This document shows, piece after piece, positions 8,436 to 16,819 of a DNA stretch of 43,088 bases. The translations under genes and the position numbers were made by a program. Origin of the DNA: JAIEPT01 sp038217425 (lineage in GTDB: Bacteria > Planctomycetota > Planctomycetia > Gemmatales > Gemmataceae); assembly GCA_038217425.1 (NCBI GenBank), contig JBBQPM010000040.1:1-43088 (forward strand), given 5' to 3'. Under the pieces are notes generated by a model. That model was not told the DNA's origin and made no database searches. It saw only the letters and a program-made list of their open reading frames with translations. Position 1 is the first letter of the stretch. Each line of letters starts with the position of its first letter.

Positions 8436-8534
8436 CGTTTAGCCGCCGCGTCCTCGCGGCGCGGCCAGGTTTTGACGGCTATGGCGATTCGCGGACGGGG
8501 CGCGTCCGCGCCGACAGGAGTCGGCGGCTAAACG
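8436..8534. repeat. BIME-like inverted repeat with self-folding arms
   Basis: The ends CGTTTAGCCGCCG (8436-8448) and CGGCGGCTAAACG (8522-8534) are perfect inverted copies. The left arm continues into a hairpin with a TCCT loop (CGCCGCG-TCCT-CGCGGCG). The right arm has the mirror arrangement with an AGGA loop (CGCCGAC-AGGA-GTCGGCG). A third hairpin sits between them (8490-8497 with 8503-8510, 8 bp). It occupies most of the gap between the WD40 gene and the sugar-binding lipoprotein. Confidence 0.7.
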
Positions 8535-8591
8535 TCGATCATTTTTTCAGGAGGAGCCGTGCCGATTTTCATACGCCAACTCGGCCCGGTA

Positions 8592-8613
8592 GGCCAGACG
8601 CTCTCGTCTGGCC
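8592..8613 (-). terminator. Possible terminator hairpin after zinc-ribbon/WD40 gene
   Basis: GGCCAGACG and CGTCTGGCC form a perfect 9-bp stem with a CTCT/AGAG loop, 13 bp after the stop of the WD40 gene. No T-run follows, so it may be a repeat unit rather than a classical intrinsic terminator. Confidence 0.45.
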
Positions 8614-8626
8614 ACCTTCGGCGCCT

Positions 8627-10606
8627 TTACGGCCCCACGATCAGGCGGGCCATTTCGAAGAGATGGATCCAGTGGGCGCCGTCGCAGATCTCGCCGGCGA
8701 TCGCCAACTTCTTTTCGTCGCTGGAGAAACGCAGGGCCGAGATCGGCCCCGTCGAATCTTGTAAGCGAAACGCCGTGCGAGATTGCAACGTCTGAAATTG
8801 CACGACCTGCACCTGGCTGTTGGCATCCCCCACGGCAAGCCAACGACCCGACGCGGAGAATGCGAGCGCGGTCACGCGCTCGGTGAGTTTTTGCCCCTTC
8901 GCCAGCGCGATCGTCTGGGGGCCAACGTCCCAGAACGCGAGCTTGAGATCGCCGCCGGCGGAGACGAGCCATTTCCCGTCGGGCGAAAACGCCAGGCACT
9001 GCACGCCGGGAATTTGAGGCGTGGGCACGAGTTCCTGGATCTTCTTCTTCTCCCGCTTGGGCGGGGTCGGTTTGACGTCCTTGGTATCTTTGATTTCGGT
9101 CAGTTTCGGCGGCAGCTCGATCTCGCGGGTGGCGTACTTCGGCTCGGGCATGTCGTGGGCGACGAACTTCTTGACGAGCGTGCGCGTCTCGAGATTCCAG
9201 ACGCAGACGGTCCCGTCGAAGACGCCGCCGGTCGCGGCGAGTTTGCCGTCGGCGCTGACGGCGACGCATTCGACGCCCAGCTGCTGCGACGGCTGCCGCC
9301 AGATCGGTTCGCGCTGCTCGGTCTTGCGTTCGAGATCCCAGAGGCAGATCTGATTCGCGAGGGTGGCGACCAGCCAACGACTGTCGCCGGAGAGCGCGAG
9401 CTTGGAAGTTGAGGTGGCGCCGAGATACAGCTCTTCGAGATTGGGCAGGGCGCCGAACTTCATCTCTTGAGGCAAACGCTGCGGAAACAGCATCTGCTCT
9501 TCAGGAACGGGACCGATGCCAAATCCCGGCGCGATCAGAAACTGCGGCGTCGAATCGAGCGTGACGAACGGCAAGCCATCGGTGGCGAGGGCGGAGCGTC
9601 CCAGGCCGCTGGCCAGGTCCCATTTCATGAGGAAATCGCGCCCTGCGGCGCTCACGAGTTTCGCATCGTCCTTGGCGAACGCCAGGAGCGAAATTGGCTG
9701 GGCGTGGCCGCGAAGAATGGATCGGCCCGCGAGCGTCGGCAGGCGAACGACGTTGGGGGGCGCGACGCCCGGCGACGTTTTCAGGCGCACGCCCGGTTTG
9801 TGCTCCAGGAAGCGAAAGGATTGCAGGTAGCGGTCTGCGAGCGACCAATAACTGTCGCCTTTCATCTCGACGCCGACGAGGTAGAGCTTCTTACCGGCCA
9901 CGAAATATCTGCGAAAGACGCGCAGCTTGTCGACATTCCCGAAGAAGCGATATTCGAAGCCGGTATGCTCGCCGAGCGCGACTTTAGCGACGATCGGTTG
10001 CGGAATTGGCTCGGTCCATTTTTCACGAACGGCGCGCTCGCTCCATTCCCGGCGAATCGTCTGATCGGTCTGCTGAATGAGGCGAGCTTCTTCGCCGTAA
10101 TCGTCGCCGGCGAGTTTCGGATGGTCCTGGATTCGGAGCGTGAACGTCAGCGGGAAACGCACGAAGCGCAGCTCGAATTCTTGCAGCGCGGGATCGGACG
10201 TGTTTCCGATCGGCTTCAGTCTGCCGGGCGCCTCCACCTGACAGTTCCCCTCCTTCACGACCGTCGCTTCCCATGACGCGGACTGCGGGTCCGTGAAGTG
10301 ATCGACGATCTCCTGGTAGTAGCGAATCAGCAGCACGACCGCGACCGTTACGACGACGACGAACATCAGCTTGAACGGACCAAAAGTGACGGCCTCTTTC
10401 TTGGGCCGGGGCATCTTCTGCGTGTCGCGCGCGGACTTGGAATGCGAGAACGTGTAGGTCTGCTCGACTTCCTGTTCAACCGCACTCTCGGCCTCGGGTA
10501 CGGCAAAGACGTGCTGGCAGTGAGGGCAACGGACCTTCTTCTTCGCCTGGTCGATCGCCACGCTCAGTTTCTTGCGGCAACTTTCACATACGATCAGAAG
10601 ATTCAT
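8627..10606 (-). CDS. Zinc-ribbon, single-TM, WD40 beta-propeller protein
   Basis: The product has 659 residues. The N-terminus has CxxC pairs at Cys7/Cys10 and Cys27/Cys30 (VCESC...VRCPHC), an MJ0042-type zinc ribbon common in planctomycetes. A charged linker leads to one transmembrane segment (about 79-96, FKLMFVVVVTVAVVLLIRYY). A globular region of about 170 residues follows. From about residue 290 there are WD40 repeats ending in patterns such as FLMKWDLAS, ICLWDLER, VCVWNLET and LAFWDVGP; about six blades can be counted. The linker at about 515-545 is very rich in Lys and Pro. It is probably membrane-anchored; which side the propeller faces cannot be told. It is divergent from the kinase-WD40 gene, with a 149-bp shared upstream region. 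The function is not known. Confidence 0.8.
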   Translation of the reverse strand: MNLLIVCESCRKKLSVAIDQAKKKVRCPHCQHVFAVPEAESAVEQEVEQTYTFSHSKSARDTQKMPRPKKEAVTFGPFKLMFVVVVTVAVVLLIRYYQEIVDHFTDPQSASWEATVVKEGNCQVEAPGRLKPIGNTSDPALQEFELRFVRFPLTFTLRIQDHPKLAGDDYGEEARLIQQTDQTIRREWSERAVREKWTEPIPQPIVAKVALGEHTGFEYRFFGNVDKLRVFRRYFVAGKKLYLVGVEMKGDSYWSLADRYLQSFRFLEHKPGVRLKTSPGVAPPNVVRLPTLAGRSILRGHAQPISLLAFAKDDAKLVSAAGRDFLMKWDLASGLGRSALATDGLPFVTLDSTPQFLIAPGFGIGPVPEEQMLFPQRLPQEMKFGALPNLEELYLGATSTSKLALSGDSRWLVATLANQICLWDLERKTEQREPIWRQPSQQLGVECVAVSADGKLAATGGVFDGTVCVWNLETRTLVKKFVAHDMPEPKYATREIELPPKLTEIKDTKDVKPTPPKREKKKIQELVPTPQIPGVQCLAFSPDGKWLVSAGGDLKLAFWDVGPQTIALAKGQKLTERVTALAFSASGRWLAVGDANSQVQVVQFQTLQSRTAFRLQDSTGPISALRFSSDEKKLAIAGEICDGAHWIHLFEMARLIVGP

Positions 10607-10688
10607 GCCGGGCCCTCTATTACGATCTTATCGTCAGGGAACCGGATGTGCCACGGGGTCTCGCCAGGCAATCCGTCCGTGATTTTCG

Positions 10689-10717
10689 TTGGCATGAGGC
10701 GAGCCCAGGTTTAAGAT
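10689..10717 (+). promoter_or_regulatory. Sigma-70-like promoter for kinase-WD40 gene
   Basis: TTGGCA (10689-10694), a 17-bp spacer and TAAGAT (10712-10717) resemble a -35/-10 pair. They match the usual consensus at 5 of 6 and 4 of 6 positions. Transcription would begin near 10724, about 30 bp before the ATG. Confidence 0.4.
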
Positions 10718-10755
10718 AAAGGAGCGGAACGCCAGCGACGTGAGGTTTGACGACT

Positions 10756-13362
10756 ATGCTCATTGCAGATCCCCTCGAATCGCTCGCTAAACTTTGGGCC
10801 AACGGCAAACGTCCCGATCTCGCCGCTTTTGTGCGGGAAGTCGGTCCGGTTCCCGCGACGCAGCTCGCGGCCCTGGTGCGCCTCGATCAACTTCGGCGCT
10901 GGGAAATGCCCGTATCTCCCGTCGATTCGTGCGCCACCAACCAATACGCACCTCCCGAAGGCATTCTCGTGGAGGAGTACTTCAAACAGTTTCCGCAACT
11001 CCAGGCTGAAACGAAACTCGCGATCGACCTGATCCTCAACGAATACTCGATTCGCGAGGAACTGGGAAAGCGCCCGGGCCTGGAAGACTACGTCGCGCGG
11101 TTCCCTATCCACGCGTCGGCGTTGCGGCGCCAGATCCCGCAGCGGCCTGCAAAGCCTTCGGACGGTACCGACGCGCCGCGAGGCGATACCATGGTCGGGG
11201 CTCCCGCGCCGATCGCCGAAACCTTCGGCCGATATCGGATCGTGAAAACCCTGGGCGAAGGGGGCATGGGCAAGGTGTATCTGGCCGAGGATACGCATCT
11301 GCAGCGATCCGTCGCGCTCAAGATCCCGCACTTCGGCGGCAACGACGGTCCGGTGGTGATTGAGCGTTTTTATCGCGAGGCGCGCATCGCCGCCGCGTTC
11401 CACCATCCGAACCTGTGCCCCGTATATGACGTCGGTGAGATCGACGGCACGCACTACCTCACCATGCCGTTCTTGGCAGGCGAGCCGATGTCGGACTGGC
11501 TGAAACGTGCAGGGCCGCTGCTGCCGGCGCAGGCATGCCGGCTGGCGGTGCGGATCGCCCAGGCGCTTCACGTCGCCCATCTCGCCGGAGTTTTGCATCG
11601 CGATCTGAAGCCTGCCAACATCATGCTCCCGCACGCCCCGGCCCACTCCGACCCCGAGCCCGTCGTCATGGACTTCGGCCTCGCCCGGCGCGGCGGTGCG
11701 CAAGATCCGCAGCTCACCACTGCGGGCGCCATGATGGGCACCGGCGCCTATATGCCCCCCGAACAAATCGTCGGCGACGGCAGCCTGCTCGGGCCTCCTG
11801 CCGACATTTATAGCCTGGGGGGCATTCTGTTTCAGATGCTGACGGGGCGAACGCCCTTTATCGGGTCGCTGCACGAAGTACTTCGCGCCGTATTGACAAA
11901 CGCACCGCCGCCGCCGCGAAAATTTCGTCCCGATCTCGATCCCGCACTGGATGCCGTTTGTCTCAAAGCGCTCGCCAAGAATCCAGCCGATCGCTACCCC
12001 TCCATGGCCGAATTCGCAGCCGCGCTCGCGCCGTTCTGCGCAGGCGCCGCTGTGGTAGCCCCCTCGGTCGCGCCAGGCGCGCCCGCGCGACGCCGTGTGA
12101 AGCCGAAGTCGTCCGTGCTTTTTTACGGCGGCATTGGGATGGCTTCGCTCATGCTTGGACTCGTCGCCTGGGGCCTCGTCCTCCTGCTCCTCGCCGCGCC
12201 GGAGTCCGCGCCAGTCGAAGCCCAAGCCAAGCTCGTCGAGAATCCAGCCGCTAATATCGATACCCGTCTCGAGCCTTCGACCAACACCAAGCCCGAGCCT
12301 GCGGTCGCCAAACCTGAGCTCAAAGTTGAACCGACTCCCGAGCCTCCGGTCAACACCAAGCCTGAAATCAAAGTCGAAACGAGTCCCCTGCCTCCGGTCG
12401 ACGCCAAGCCGGAAGTGACTGTGACGACCAAGCCCGCTCCCTCCGAAACGCCCGCAAAGCCTGGACCTCCGCTTAGCGCCTCGGCGGCGATCCGTTGCCT
12501 TGCTTTCAACCCGCAGACGCCCACCCAACTCGCGGTCGGCACCGATGACGGCGTGATTCGACTCTGGGATCTGTCCACGGGGACGCGCCGTGTTCTCAAG
12601 GGAAACGTCGGCACGGTGTTGACCTTGGCGTTCAGTCCCGACGGCAAGCAACTCGCTTCGGCGGGAGGCGATTCCGACAACTTCGTTTTCGACGTCGTTC
12701 TTTGGAACGTCGGAGAAGGCCGAATCGTCGCCACTTTCAAGGGACACTTCAATACCATTTCGAGCGTCGCTTTCAGTCCGAACGGCAAAATACTGGCCTC
12801 AGCTGCGGCCGACAACTCCATTCGCCTGTGGGACGCCCCGAGCGGCAAGCCCCAGGAAATCACACGGCTGCAGGGCGACCGCGCGTTTCACGCAATCGCC
12901 TTTCACCCCAAAGACAATGTGATCGTCTCGGGAGGCGCGGACGAAATGGTGCGAATTTGGGACGTCGCCAGCGGCAAGGCTCGAATCCTTAAAGGACACG
13001 ATGGGGCCGTATTGACGGTGGCCATGAGTCCCGACGGCAAGACCGTAGCGTCGGCAAGTTCGGACAACGACGTCATCAAGCTTTGGGACGTCGCCACCAG
13101 TCGAAACACGGCCAACCTAGCCGGGCATCAGACGGAAATCCGTGCTGTCGCATTCAACCACGACGGCACGTACCTCGTGTCGGGCAGCGCGGACGGCGTT
13201 CTCAAGTTATGGGGCGTCGCTGCCGGGAAGTGCCTTGCTTCGCTTGAGAAACATCCAGGCGAACTTCATGCCGTCGTCTTCCGCCCCGACGGACGCTCGA
13301 CCGCCTCGGGCCACAAGAACCAAAAGATTGTCGTGTGGGAAATGCCCGCCGCCAAAAAATGA
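10756..13362 (+). CDS. Membrane-anchored Ser/Thr protein kinase with C-terminal seven-bladed WD40 propeller
   Basis: The product has 868 residues. The ATG at 10756 is preferred over the TTG at 10747 because GTGAGG then sits 10 bp upstream. Residues 1-150 are a leader region common before planctomycete kinases (VEEYFKQFPQL...). The Hanks kinase domain covers about 158-425. It has LGEGGMGKVYLAED (P-loop), VALKIPHF (catalytic Lys), HRDLKPANIML near 281, DFGLARR near 305 and GTGAYMPPEQ. One TM helix lies near 455-480, then a Pro/Lys/Glu-rich spacer of about 90 residues with imperfect repeats (PEPPVNTKPE). Seven WD repeats follow from about 575, with ends such as IRLWDLS, VLWNVG, IRLWDAP, VRIWDVA, IKLWDVA, LKLWGVA and IVVWEMP. 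The propeller is probably extracytoplasmic and could sense a ligand or partner. Confidence 0.93.
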   Translation: MLIADPLESLAKLWANGKRPDLAAFVREVGPVPATQLAALVRLDQLRRWEMPVSPVDSCATNQYAPPEGILVEEYFKQFPQLQAETKLAIDLILNEYSIREELGKRPGLEDYVARFPIHASALRRQIPQRPAKPSDGTDAPRGDTMVGAPAPIAETFGRYRIVKTLGEGGMGKVYLAEDTHLQRSVALKIPHFGGNDGPVVIERFYREARIAAAFHHPNLCPVYDVGEIDGTHYLTMPFLAGEPMSDWLKRAGPLLPAQACRLAVRIAQALHVAHLAGVLHRDLKPANIMLPHAPAHSDPEPVVMDFGLARRGGAQDPQLTTAGAMMGTGAYMPPEQIVGDGSLLGPPADIYSLGGILFQMLTGRTPFIGSLHEVLRAVLTNAPPPPRKFRPDLDPALDAVCLKALAKNPADRYPSMAEFAAALAPFCAGAAVVAPSVAPGAPARRRVKPKSSVLFYGGIGMASLMLGLVAWGLVLLLLAAPESAPVEAQAKLVENPAANIDTRLEPSTNTKPEPAVAKPELKVEPTPEPPVNTKPEIKVETSPLPPVDAKPEVTVTTKPAPSETPAKPGPPLSASAAIRCLAFNPQTPTQLAVGTDDGVIRLWDLSTGTRRVLKGNVGTVLTLAFSPDGKQLASAGGDSDNFVFDVVLWNVGEGRIVATFKGHFNTISSVAFSPNGKILASAAADNSIRLWDAPSGKPQEITRLQGDRAFHAIAFHPKDNVIVSGGADEMVRIWDVASGKARILKGHDGAVLTVAMSPDGKTVASASSDNDVIKLWDVATSRNTANLAGHQTEIRAVAFNHDGTYLVSGSADGVLKLWGVAAGKCLASLEKHPGELHAVVFRPDGRSTASGHKNQKIVVWEMPAAKK

Positions 13363-13394
13363 CGCCGCGATCGGGTTTCCGCGGCAGCGACGAT

Positions 13395-14501
13395 TCACTT
13401 ACCCGCGTCGAGTTTCATCGCCAAGAGACCTTCTTCCCAACTGGCCGAATACAAGATTCGGTTGACGGGATCAAAAGCCATGGCGAATGGAACGGCTGAG
13501 AATTTTTGATCGTTGAGCGCCTTCCACGTGATGCCGTCCTTTTCCGGCGACACGAAGAAGGGTTGATTTTTGCTGCTCGATGCCAGGTAGATATTTTCGC
13601 CGTCGCCGCAGACTCCCATGTACCAGCTGTAGGGGAGACCTTTTTTGATCTGTTCCCACGATGAGCCATTGTCCGTGCTACGGGCAGGATACTGGTAGCC
13701 GCCGGAGTACAGGGTTCCGTCCTTGGCGCGATAGAGTTGATTGCCTCCATGCGTCATGGAGTACTTGTAGACGTTGGTCCAGGACTTTCCTCCATCCGTG
13801 GTTTTGAAGAAGCCGCCTTGCTGGGCCGTGAATAGCCAAGTGTTCTTGTCGCCAATTTTCTTTGCTGGATCGAAGAGAAAAAAAACCGCCATGCCGTACC
13901 CGCCCTTAAGGGTCGGAGGCGGCGCGTGTGCGACCCACGATTCGCCGCCGTCCGTACTCTCGAGAACGCCGCAATTTTTTCCGTTGGCCCAGGGCGAATG
14001 AAAGGATACCAGAATGTGCTTGAAATCCGTGGGATCAACCGCGATTGAGTAAAGATCGCGAGTGCCGACGGGCTTTTCGGTGGCTTTCTTAAAACCCTCC
14101 GGCATCGCCCAGGTTTCGCCGCCGTCATTCGAAACCCAGAAGCCGAGCGTTTTGCCGCGCACGCCATCGACGCAATATAGGTGTTTCGAGTCATTTGGAT
14201 CGACGACAACTTGAAGCGGTTCATCGAGCGGACCGATCTTCTTCCACGTCTTGCCGGAATCAAGCGACTTGAACAAGCCTCCTTTGTTCGCGTCATAGGC
14301 GCAGATGCAAAGATAGACCGTCGTCGGATGCTTCGGATCAAGCGTCATTCCTTGACAGAAGACATGATCCTTAAAGCTCGTGGTGACTGTCGGGGGCGTG
14401 ATGTTCTTCCAGACGCCCGGCGCCAGATCCGGGTTCGCCGCTGCTCTTCCCGTGAGCAATTCGAAAGCAAGCAACAGGATCACGGAGCATTTCTTCTGCA
14501 T
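13395..14501 (-). CDS. Secreted BNR/Asp-box repeat beta-propeller protein (sialidase/sortilin-like)
   Basis: The product has 368 residues. The ATG at 14501 has AAGGA about 6 bp upstream and starts a signal peptide (MQKKCSVILLLAFELLTGRAAA). Five Asp-box motifs (S/T-x-D-x-G-x-x-W) are visible: SLDSGKTWKKI, SNDGGETWAMP, STDGGESWVAH, TTDGGKSWTNV and STDNGSSWEQI. These repeats form sialidase, sortilin/VPS10 and photosystem-assembly (Ycf48-like) propellers. The Arg triad of true sialidases cannot be recognised, so enzymatic activity is uncertain. It is more safely called a secreted Asp-box propeller. It converges on the kinase-WD40 gene, with 32 bp between the stops. Confidence 0.85.
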   Translation of the reverse strand: MQKKCSVILLLAFELLTGRAAANPDLAPGVWKNITPPTVTTSFKDHVFCQGMTLDPKHPTTVYLCICAYDANKGGLFKSLDSGKTWKKIGPLDEPLQVVVDPNDSKHLYCVDGVRGKTLGFWVSNDGGETWAMPEGFKKATEKPVGTRDLYSIAVDPTDFKHILVSFHSPWANGKNCGVLESTDGGESWVAHAPPPTLKGGYGMAVFFLFDPAKKIGDKNTWLFTAQQGGFFKTTDGGKSWTNVYKYSMTHGGNQLYRAKDGTLYSGGYQYPARSTDNGSSWEQIKKGLPYSWYMGVCGDGENIYLASSSKNQPFFVSPEKDGITWKALNDQKFSAVPFAMAFDPVNRILYSASWEEGLLAMKLDAGK

Positions 14502-14932
14502 GGCAGTTCCTTTCAAATCGCGCCGCGGCCGTAGGCAGCTTTTGTACGCGGTTCAATCTATTGTACGACCGCGTCAACTTCGGCGCCGAGCTTTCATGGC
14601 CCCGTGACGCCGAATGCCGACCAGGAATACGGATGAGCGGCCTTGCCCTTCAGGCGACGCGCCGCCAACGTGGAACTCTGAGCGTTACACATCGCACTCG
14701 GCGACTCGTGCCGACGGGACCCGATGCAAGTGATCGTAAACGAGCCGAGAATACTCCGCGCGTTCCTGGGGATTCTCAGCGGATCGTTGCAGAAGGCTGG
14801 TGTTTTCGGCCATGACGGTTGCCGGGATAGATACCCGCGAGGTCAGGGCGGACGATCGCCTTGCTGCCCGCTCAAGGGCAGGCGCATTGTATCAACGCCC
14901 CCACCGCAGTCTTGCGTGAGCATCGCCGAACG
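14502..14932. other. 431-bp gap upstream of the Asp-box gene
   Basis: No convincing gene is seen. A 42-codon - strand frame (14685-14813, starting MAENTSLLQRSAENPQER) has plausible amino-acid use but no Shine-Dalgarno. The promoter of the Asp-box gene should lie near its left end, and the recQ 3' end at its right end. No RNA gene or repeat was recognised. Confidence 0.4.
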
Positions 14933-16471
14933 CTAACTTTTGCCCGCCCGCTTCTTGCAGTAATCGCAGTGCCCGCACCGCTCGTCGGGCAATTGTTCGC
15001 CGCCAAAGTAGCCCAGCAGCGTCTGCCAGCGACACCGTCTACCTTCCGCGTAACCGACGATTTGCTGGTGCTTGAGCAGGTCGCGTTCCTGGCGGTCGCG
15101 GTAGGATTGGCCCGTCCGCGCCAGCTCCTCGCGCGTCATGTCCGGCCACATCAGCCGGTAACGCCCGCCCGTCTCGTAACGGACGACGCCGCGCGCGGTG
15201 AAGAGCGAAAGACATACTTTCATCCGACTCGCCGACAACGGCGAGATCGCCAGAATCTCCGGCAATGTCGGCGGCTCCGGACGCTTGTGCAGCAGCTTCA
15301 GGGTGTGATGGGCGTTGGTCAGGTCATCTCCGTTGGGGTAGCTTTTGGCCTGGAAGAACCGTAGCAGCTTGCGGTCGGCCGGATCGTAGAGGAGCGCGCT
15401 GTAGGCGCGGTCGCCGTCCCGGCCGGCGCGACCGAACTCTTGATAAAACGCCTCGGTCGTGCCTGGCAAATGATAATGCATGACGAACCGAATGTCCGGC
15501 TTGTCGATGCCCAGGCCGAAGGCGTTGGTCGCCACCAGGGCCTTGAACTCGTCGGCCATGAAGCGGTCCTGCGTCTCTGCGCGGAGTCGGGCCGAAAGCC
15601 GACCGTGATAGCCCCCCGCTTCCATTCCCACGGATTTCAGAAATGCGACCAACTCGTCGACCGCCTTGGTCGTGGCCGAGTAGATGATGCCCGTTCCTGC
15701 GGTTTTCTTGAGTTGATCCAGCAGCAGGTAGCGTTTTTCCGCTTCGCCGTTGGCATCGAGGACATGCAGTTCCAAATTCGGCCGATAGAACCCGGTGTGG
15801 ACGACGTCGGCATCCGGAATCCGCAGTTGCGCGAGGATATCCTCAATGACGTCAGGCGTCGCGGTCGCCGTCAGGGCCATGACGGGGGGCTTACCCAGAT
15901 CGTGGATCGCCTCGCTCAGATTCAGATAATCCGGGCGAAAGTCGTGGCCCCATTGACTGACGCAATGCGCCTCGTCGACGACGAACAATTCGACCTTCCG
16001 GGATTTCAGCAGTTCGCGAAACGTCGCATCGGCGAGCCGCTCGGGCGTGACGTAAACAATAGAGGCCCGCCCCTGAACGATGTCCTTCTCCGCGGCAGCG
16101 AGCTGTTGCGGCGTGAGCGTGCTATTGAGCCCCACCGCCCAGACGCCGTTGTCATTGAGGTTGTCGACCTGGTCTTTCATCAGCGAAATGAGCGGGCTGA
16201 CGACGAGCGTGATGCCTTCGAGAGCGAGAGCGGTGAGCTGAAAGCAAAGGCTCTTGCCGGACCCCGTCGGCATGACGACGAGGGTATCGCGCCCCTTGAA
16301 GGCCGAGTTGACGGCCTCGGCCTGTCCAGGGCGAAAGTTGCGAAAGCCGAAGTAATCGCGGATCCGATCGCGTAGATTCTCATCGGGCAGCGGCGGCTTG
16401 ACCGCCTTCGGTTTTGGCTTCGCTCTCGGCTTGGGTTTTGCTTTTGCTTTCGGCTTGGGTTTGGACTTCAT
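14933..16471 (-). CDS. recQ: ATP-dependent DNA helicase RecQ (short form without HRDC)
   Basis: The product has 512 residues from the ATG at 16471, preceded by GGAGAG at suitable spacing; an earlier GTG-type start has no such site. RecQ unwinds DNA 3'-5' in recombination and fork repair. The first 27 residues are an unusual basic Lys/Pro/Ala tail. The helicase core follows: FRNFRPGQAEAV, MPTGSGKS (motif I, 67-74), VVSPLISLMKDQ, VDEAHCVSQWGHDFR (motif II, DEAH at 166-169), ALTATAT, and GFYRPNLEL in the RecQ C-terminal half. Then come ATNAFGLGIDKPDIRFVMHY and GRAGRDG (motif VI). A RecQ-type zinc region ends the protein, with Cys residues in RRCRWQTLLGYFG and CGHCDYC. There is no HRDC domain. 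Confidence 0.95.
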   Translation of the reverse strand: MKSKPKPKAKAKPKPRAKPKPKAVKPPLPDENLRDRIRDYFGFRNFRPGQAEAVNSAFKGRDTLVVMPTGSGKSLCFQLTALALEGITLVVSPLISLMKDQVDNLNDNGVWAVGLNSTLTPQQLAAAEKDIVQGRASIVYVTPERLADATFRELLKSRKVELFVVDEAHCVSQWGHDFRPDYLNLSEAIHDLGKPPVMALTATATPDVIEDILAQLRIPDADVVHTGFYRPNLELHVLDANGEAEKRYLLLDQLKKTAGTGIIYSATTKAVDELVAFLKSVGMEAGGYHGRLSARLRAETQDRFMADEFKALVATNAFGLGIDKPDIRFVMHYHLPGTTEAFYQEFGRAGRDGDRAYSALLYDPADRKLLRFFQAKSYPNGDDLTNAHHTLKLLHKRPEPPTLPEILAISPLSASRMKVCLSLFTARGVVRYETGGRYRLMWPDMTREELARTGQSYRDRQERDLLKHQQIVGYAEGRRCRWQTLLGYFGGEQLPDERCGHCDYCKKRAGKS

Positions 16472-16541
16472 ACTTCTCTCCGTCGCGTCTATTCCCTCCG
16501 CGCCGATGAATTGTATCACGACCATGGTTTACCTGTCGCGG

Positions 16542-16697
16542 TCATGCGGACCTGGGCCGGGACTCCTCTTCTTCGTCGGAATTTTCGAGGACCGAGTCTT
16601 CCTCCTCGCCGGCAAAAACTTCGTAGGTCGAGTTCTCCTCAACTTCGATCGGTTTCCGGAAAGCCGATAATCGGCGCGGAATTTCCTCCTCGCACAT
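16542..16697 (-). CDS. Possible 51-residue acidic small protein upstream of recQ
   Basis: This short frame runs from the ATG at 16697 to the TGA at 16542-16544. The peptide begins MCEEEIPRRLSAFRKPIEVE and ends with a strongly acidic stretch (AGEEEDSVLENSDEEEE). Runs of GAG/GAA codons and a sensible composition argue for coding. No good Shine-Dalgarno lies before the ATG, and length alone cannot exclude chance. It sits 70 bp before recQ on the same strand, after the membrane protein gene, so it could be part of one transcript. The function is unknown. Confidence 0.4.
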   Translation of the reverse strand: MCEEEIPRRLSAFRKPIEVEENSTYEVFAGEEEDSVLENSDEEEESRPRSA

Positions 16698-16819
16698 ACT
16701 GGGTAGATTCGGACGGTTGCGAGCGGGTTGCCGAGGCGCTTCAGCGCGAATTGCCGATTAGGGCGAACCTCTCAGCATCGGATCGACGGAGTCATTTCGC
16801 CTGCATTGAAAACGAGCGT

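Noticed and set aside
10711..12747. 678-codon - strand frame opposite the kinase-WD40 gene
   Set aside because: The + strand has complete kinase motifs and WD repeats; the reverse frame shows only low-complexity sequence.
13364..13385. GCCGCG/CGCGGC hairpin between the convergent kinase-WD40 and Asp-box genes
   Set aside because: The stem is only 6 bp with no T-run, so it was not listed as a terminator.
14933..16525. Upstream GTG-type start for recQ giving 18 extra residues
   Set aside because: GGAGAG lies directly before the ATG at 16471, while the longer start has no ribosome site and the extra residues match nothing in RecQ.
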